A stretch of 10,007 nucleotides of DNA, from the NCBI GenBank assembly GCA_035311445.1, contig DATGCX010000370.1, forward strand, positions 1-10,007, written 5' to 3'. Under the pieces are notes generated by a model. The model was not told where the DNA came from. It searched no databases and was given only the letters and a program-made list of their open reading frames with translations. The translations under genes were made by a program, and so were the position numbers. Each line of letters begins with the position of its first letter. The first letter of the stretch is position 1. This document shows, one piece after another, positions 6,649 to 10,007 of the stretch. This DNA is from JAJPKK01 sp035311445 (GTDB lineage Bacteria; Pseudomonadota; Alphaproteobacteria; Rhizobiales; Xanthobacteraceae).

Positions 6649-8271
6649 ATGGCTGACATCCTTACTCTGCGCAAATTCGAGGCTTTGAGTCCCTTCGAGA
6701 TCAAGGACGAACTGATACGCCTCGCCAAGAAGACATCACGGACCACGCAATCCGCTTTCCTGAATGCTGGCCGCGGCAATCCCAATTGGATCGCCACCAC
6801 TCCGCGCGAAAGCTTTTTCCTGCTGGGCCAGTTCGCGATTACCGAGAGTAAGCGAGTGATGGAGCATCCTGCCGGGCTCGGCGGCATGCCGGAGGCCAAA
6901 GGCATCGCGGCGCGACTTGATAAGTGGCTTAAGACGCAAGCGGATATGCCCGGTGCCGCCTTCCTGCCGGAAATGGTGGCATTTGCAGTCAAGACATTCG
7001 GGTTCGACCGCGACGCGTTCGTCCACGAACTCGTCGATTCGATCATTGGCGACAACTATCCGGTGCCCGATCGCATGCTCGTCCACAACGAGCGCATCGT
7101 GCAGGAGTACTTGATGTGGGCGATGTGTGGGAGTCCGCGTCCATCAGGCAAGTTCGACCTTTATGCGGTCGAGGGCGGCACGGCCGCGATGTGCTACCTC
7201 TTCAAATCGCTAAAAGCCAATCGGCTATTGTTTCCCGGCGACACCATTGCGCTCGGCACGCCGATCTTCACGCCGTACCTTGAGCTGACGCATCTCGAAG
7301 ACTACGACCTCAAGGTCGTACATATCAAAGCGCCGCAAGAGAATCGTTTCCAATATACGGATGACGAGATCAAGAAGCTCGAAGATCCGACCGTCAAGGC
7401 GTTCTTCATTGTCAATCCCGGCAATCCCACCGGGATGGGGACGAGCAGGGAAACCGTCGCCAAGATCGCGAACCTGGTGAAGACCAAGCGTCCGGACCTG
7501 ATGTTGCTGACCGATGACGTGTATGGAACGTTCGTCGATGATTTCCGCTCCCTGCTCGGCGAGCTCCCGCACAACACGATCGGCGTCTATTCTTACTCGA
7601 AGTACTTTGGCTGCACCGGCTGGCGGCTTGGTGTCATAGCGATCCACGAGGACAACATCTTCGATAAGATGATCGCCAAGTTACCGGATAATCACCTGAA
7701 GGCGCTGGACAAACGATACGGCCCAATCACGCTCGAACCGCGCAAGTTTAAGTTCATCGATCGCATCGTTGCCGACAGTCGCGATATCGGTCTCAACCAC
7801 ACAGCCGGTCTTTCGCTGCCGCAGCAGGTAATGATGACCATGTTCTCGCTCTGCGAGATGATGGATACAAAAAAGGATTATCAGAAGGCGTGCGTGGAAC
7901 TTGTCAATCGTCGCGCCTGGTCAATGTTCGAGGGGCTTGGGATCGCCGACAAGCTCAGCCCTAATCCGAACTACGACGCCTATTACGGCCTGATCGACTT
8001 CGAGTTCTGGGCGCGCAAGAACATCGGCGATGAAGCCGTCGAATACTTGAAGAAGAACATCCACCCGCTGGATCTCGCCTTCCGCCTGGCGGAGGCGCAT
8101 GGAATCGTGCTCCTGAACGGCGGCGGGTTCGAGGCGCCTGAATGGTCGATGCGCGTGTCATTGGCGAACCTGCCCGATGAGGCATATGACGACATTGGCC
8201 GCGGCGTTCGGACTATCGCGCGCGGCTACCGGGACGCATACGAGGCATCAAAAACTGCCCCGAGGAAGTGA
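6649..8271 (+). CDS. aspD: Bifunctional aspartate aminotransferase / aspartate 4-decarboxylase
   Basis: This 540-residue cytoplasmic fold-I PLP enzyme has the length usual for L-aspartate beta-decarboxylase (about 530-545, well above the roughly 400 of plain aspartate aminotransferases). It converts L-aspartate to L-alanine and CO2 and consumes a proton, with side transaminase activity. Visible class I aminotransferase landmarks are NPGNPTG at 256-262 (Asn near the PLP ring), DDVYGTF with D289/D290 and Y292, SYSKYFGCTGWRLG with the Schiff-base lysine K318, and R502 in WSMRVSLANLP, placed where the family binds the substrate alpha-carboxylate. VEGGTAAMCYLFKSL matches the phosphate-binding region, and the long N- and C-terminal extensions are typical of the decarboxylase subgroup. 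It follows aspT by 95 bases on the same strand, the classic aspD/aspT pairing. Also known as asdA. The ATG has GGGAG at six bases. All expected residues are present, so I expect an active enzyme. Confidence 0.93.
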   Translation: MADILTLRKFEALSPFEIKDELIRLAKKTSRTTQSAFLNAGRGNPNWIATTPRESFFLLGQFAITESKRVMEHPAGLGGMPEAKGIAARLDKWLKTQADMPGAAFLPEMVAFAVKTFGFDRDAFVHELVDSIIGDNYPVPDRMLVHNERIVQEYLMWAMCGSPRPSGKFDLYAVEGGTAAMCYLFKSLKANRLLFPGDTIALGTPIFTPYLELTHLEDYDLKVVHIKAPQENRFQYTDDEIKKLEDPTVKAFFIVNPGNPTGMGTSRETVAKIANLVKTKRPDLMLLTDDVYGTFVDDFRSLLGELPHNTIGVYSYSKYFGCTGWRLGVIAIHEDNIFDKMIAKLPDNHLKALDKRYGPITLEPRKFKFIDRIVADSRDIGLNHTAGLSLPQQVMMTMFSLCEMMDTKKDYQKACVELVNRRAWSMFEGLGIADKLSPNPNYDAYYGLIDFEFWARKNIGDEAVEYLKKNIHPLDLAFRLAEAHGIVLLNGGGFEAPEWSMRVSLANLPDEAYDDIGRGVRTIARGYRDAYEASKTAPRK

Positions 8272-8337
8272 ACGGCAAATAAGGGCAACGCGGGGAGGCC
8301 ACGACACATGGCCTGGGTCCACCACGTTGTCGCGAGT

Positions 8338-8390
8338 GCGCCCGAAGTCTTCGTCTCCTGGCGATAGCCATTGGGACTTTGCTCGGGCGC
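8338..8390. terminator. Branched hairpin between convergent genes, probable bidirectional terminator
   Basis: GCGCCCGA at 8338-8345 pairs with TCGGGCGC at 8383-8390. AGTC (8346-8349) then pairs with GACT (8375-8378) after a 4-base bulge, and TGGC/GCCA (8359-8362/8367-8370) closes the tip on GATA. It lies 66 bases after the aspD stop and 84 bases after the end of the opposing gene. No T-run flanks it. Confidence 0.45.
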
Positions 8391-8393
8391 GTT

Positions 8394-8418
8394 CCAAATC
8401 CGCGGCATTGGGATTTGG
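8394..8418. terminator. Second hairpin between convergent genes
   Basis: CCAAATCC at 8394-8401 is the exact reverse complement of GGATTTGG at 8411-8418, with a 9-base loop. Four more CGCG pairs can form outside it (8388-8391 with 8419-8422) across a TT bulge, though these compete with the preceding hairpin. Its position between convergent genes fits transcription termination in either direction. Confidence 0.4.
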
Positions 8419-8474
8419 CGCGACAACCGCCTGCCCATCGCAGCCGCGCGGTGAACATGTCGGCGTCGAGTGGT

Positions 8475-10007
8475 TCAGCCGGCGACGACAAGAACCACGA
8501 TCGTGCCCCAAGTCGTCAGCAGGATGTTCGCGACCGGATAGGCCGGCGTATAGCCCAGCACGGCGACCGGGCTCCCCGAGCGCTCCTGGATGGCGGCCAT
8601 CGCCGCCGTCACCGTTTGCGACCCGGTCAAAGCCCCGAGGAGAAGGATCGGGTTCATCCGCAACGCGAAATGGCCAAAGCACAACCCAATGATCTGTGGC
8701 AGCATGGTCACCACCATGCCGCCGAACAGGAGCCCGATGCCCGCCTCCCTCAGAGCCGAGAGAAAGATCGGCCCCGCATAGATCCCGGTGAGCCCGACGA
8801 AAGCCGCCAGCCCCAGCGACGTCATAAGGTTGACGGCGCCCTCGGGAATCCGCCCAAACAGCGGATAATGCGTGCGGAGATGACCCACCAGAAGTCCGGC
8901 GAGCAGCGTGCCGACGCTCGTGCTCAGCGTGATTTTGACGCTTCCGACGGAAAAGGTGACGAGAACGCCAACGACGCCGCCCAGGAAAATCGCCAGTCCC
9001 AACACAACGAAATCAGTAGTTGCGCTGGGGGCGACGATGGCGCCGATCTTCGCGGCCGCCCTCTGCACGACGGTCTCCGGGCCAACGATGCGAAGCAAAT
9101 CGCCGCGCTGCAGCAAGACGCCGGCGGCGACCGGGATCTCCTGACTCCCGCGGCTCATCGATCGTAAGTAGAGGCCACGCGTCCAATCCTCCTTCGACGC
9201 GTCCCCGAGATTCGTGCCTGCAAGCTTCGGATTGATCAGGAGGACATCGGCGGTCGTGACCGGAACGTCGAGGAGCTCCTTGTCCTCGACTTCCTCGGCG
9301 CGAGGTCCGATCAGCTCGACGATGATCTGGCGCGGCCCGGAAATCGCGATCACGTCGCCCGCCTCGAGCATCATGCCGGGCCCCGCTTCAAGGATGCGTT
9401 CTCCTCGGCGGAGTCGGTGGATGAACAGCCGGTGCTCGGGCACGCGCGCCTCTGCAGCAGCGACGGTTAATCCGGCCAGAGGCGATCCCTCAGCCAATCG
9501 ATAGGCGCGCAGCTCGAATTTCCGCCAGGCCGATGCCAGGCCCGGTTTGGCGCGGGTCATTCCCAATGCCTGCTCGAGCTTGAGTGCCTCCGTCTTCAGG
9601 TCGATCTTAAGGAGCGCCGGGGCAATCACTGTGCAGAAGATGATCACGCCGGCATAACCGAAGATGTAGCAGACCGCATCCGCCACGGCGATGTGAGCGA
9701 CAAAAAGTGCGCGGTCCGCCTCGGGCACGGCCAACCCGTTGACCGCGTCCGTCGCCGTACCCATGGCGGCGCTCTGGGTGAGGCCACCCGACATGAGCCC
9801 GGCCGCAAAACCCGGATCCAGCCCCAGCGCCTTGGCAATAAGGATCGAAGCTGCAAGGCCAGTGAGGCACACGACGACGGCCAGCAGCATCGGCTTCAGC
9901 CCATCGCGCTTGAGCGCCTGCATAAACTGCGGGCCGACGGAGTAGCCGACCCCGAACAGGAACAGCAGGAACAGGAAGGACTTTGTCATGCTGGAGACGG
10001 GCACATG
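8475..10007 (-). CDS. Second AspT-type (AAEx family) exchanger, 5' end outside window
   Basis: The minus-strand frame is open from the right edge to a TGA at 8475-8477, giving about 510 visible residues. The first possible start is a GTG at 10004, but the frame continues past the edge. Alignment with the 4862-6553 protein shows that roughly 50 N-terminal residues, including the first membrane helices, are missing, so the gene is cut by the window rather than truncated. The layout is the same: a membrane half with GLMSGGLTQSAAMGTATDA (69-87, counted from the GTG), two RCK_C-type domains (about 160-315) and a membrane half ending in GALTGSQTVTAAMAAIQER and GYTPAYPVANILLTTWG. Identity to its neighbour is highest in the soluble part (AWRKF-LRA, PEHR-FI-R-RRG) and lower in the membrane repeats. 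It is an amino-acid or dicarboxylate-type exchanger by family. Substrate is unknown, and Asp/Ala exchange is only one option. It converges on aspD, so it is separately transcribed. Confidence 0.85.
   Translation of the reverse strand, partial: HVPVSSMTKSFLFLLFLFGVGYSVGPQFMQALKRDGLKPMLLAVVVCLTGLAASILIAKALGLDPGFAAGLMSGGLTQSAAMGTATDAVNGLAVPEADRALFVAHIAVADAVCYIFGYAGVIIFCTVIAPALLKIDLKTEALKLEQALGMTRAKPGLASAWRKFELRAYRLAEGSPLAGLTVAAAEARVPEHRLFIHRLRRGERILEAGPGMMLEAGDVIAISGPRQIIVELIGPRAEEVEDKELLDVPVTTADVLLINPKLAGTNLGDASKEDWTRGLYLRSMSRGSQEIPVAAGVLLQRGDLLRIVGPETVVQRAAAKIGAIVAPSATTDFVVLGLAIFLGGVVGVLVTFSVGSVKITLSTSVGTLLAGLLVGHLRTHYPLFGRIPEGAVNLMTSLGLAAFVGLTGIYAGPIFLSALREAGIGLLFGGMVVTMLPQIIGLCFGHFALRMNPILLLGALTGSQTVTAAMAAIQERSGSPVAVLGYTPAYPVANILLTTWGTIVVLVVAG

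Noticed and set aside
8379..9167. Plus-strand open frame of 262 codons
   Set aside because: It is antisense to the second AspT-type gene, which has clear family motifs. The translation is a charged, Arg/Asp/Gln-rich shadow.

Overview
The window is GC-rich bacterial chromosome, most likely from an alphaproteobacterium of the order Hyphomicrobiales (a Bradyrhizobium/Rhodopseudomonas/Xanthobacteraceae-like lineage). This placement rests on codon usage and on the kind of proteins encoded: an S74-like C-terminal domain behind a Gly/Arg-rich linker, and an AspT/aspartate 4-decarboxylase pair. It is an inference from protein style, not a search. There are no rRNA or tRNA genes, IS elements, integrases or CRISPR arrays.

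Layout. 1-603 (+) is the 3' end of a low-complexity protein with an S74-type (tail-fibre/endosialidase chaperone-like) C-terminus. 604-933 holds no convincing gene. 934-1377 (+) encodes a small exported glycine-rich protein of unrecognised family. 1378-2057 is a 680-base non-coding stretch. It carries two strong hairpins, an AT-richer section, a 13-base direct repeat and, just before the next gene, a perfect 10-bp inverted repeat. From 2058 three genes follow on the + strand: a 912-residue fold-I PLP decarboxylase of the Orn/Lys/Arg family (2058-4796), an AspT-type aspartate:alanine exchanger (4862-6553) and a bifunctional aspartate 4-decarboxylase/aminotransferase (6649-8271). A second AspT-type exchanger (8475 to beyond the right edge, - strand) converges on them across a 203-base gap that contains two hairpins.

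How the genes work together. Aspartate 4-decarboxylase turns aspartate into alanine plus CO2 and consumes a cytoplasmic proton. AspT swaps external aspartate for internal alanine electrogenically. The pair is therefore a known proton-motive-force-generating and alkalinising cycle. The Orn/Lys/Arg-type decarboxylase upstream also consumes a proton per turnover, so the likely theme is amino-acid-decarboxylation acid resistance or energy generation. Its true substrate, the role of the second AspT paralogue and the regulation (the palindrome at 2001-2026 is the best operator candidate) cannot be settled from sequence alone.
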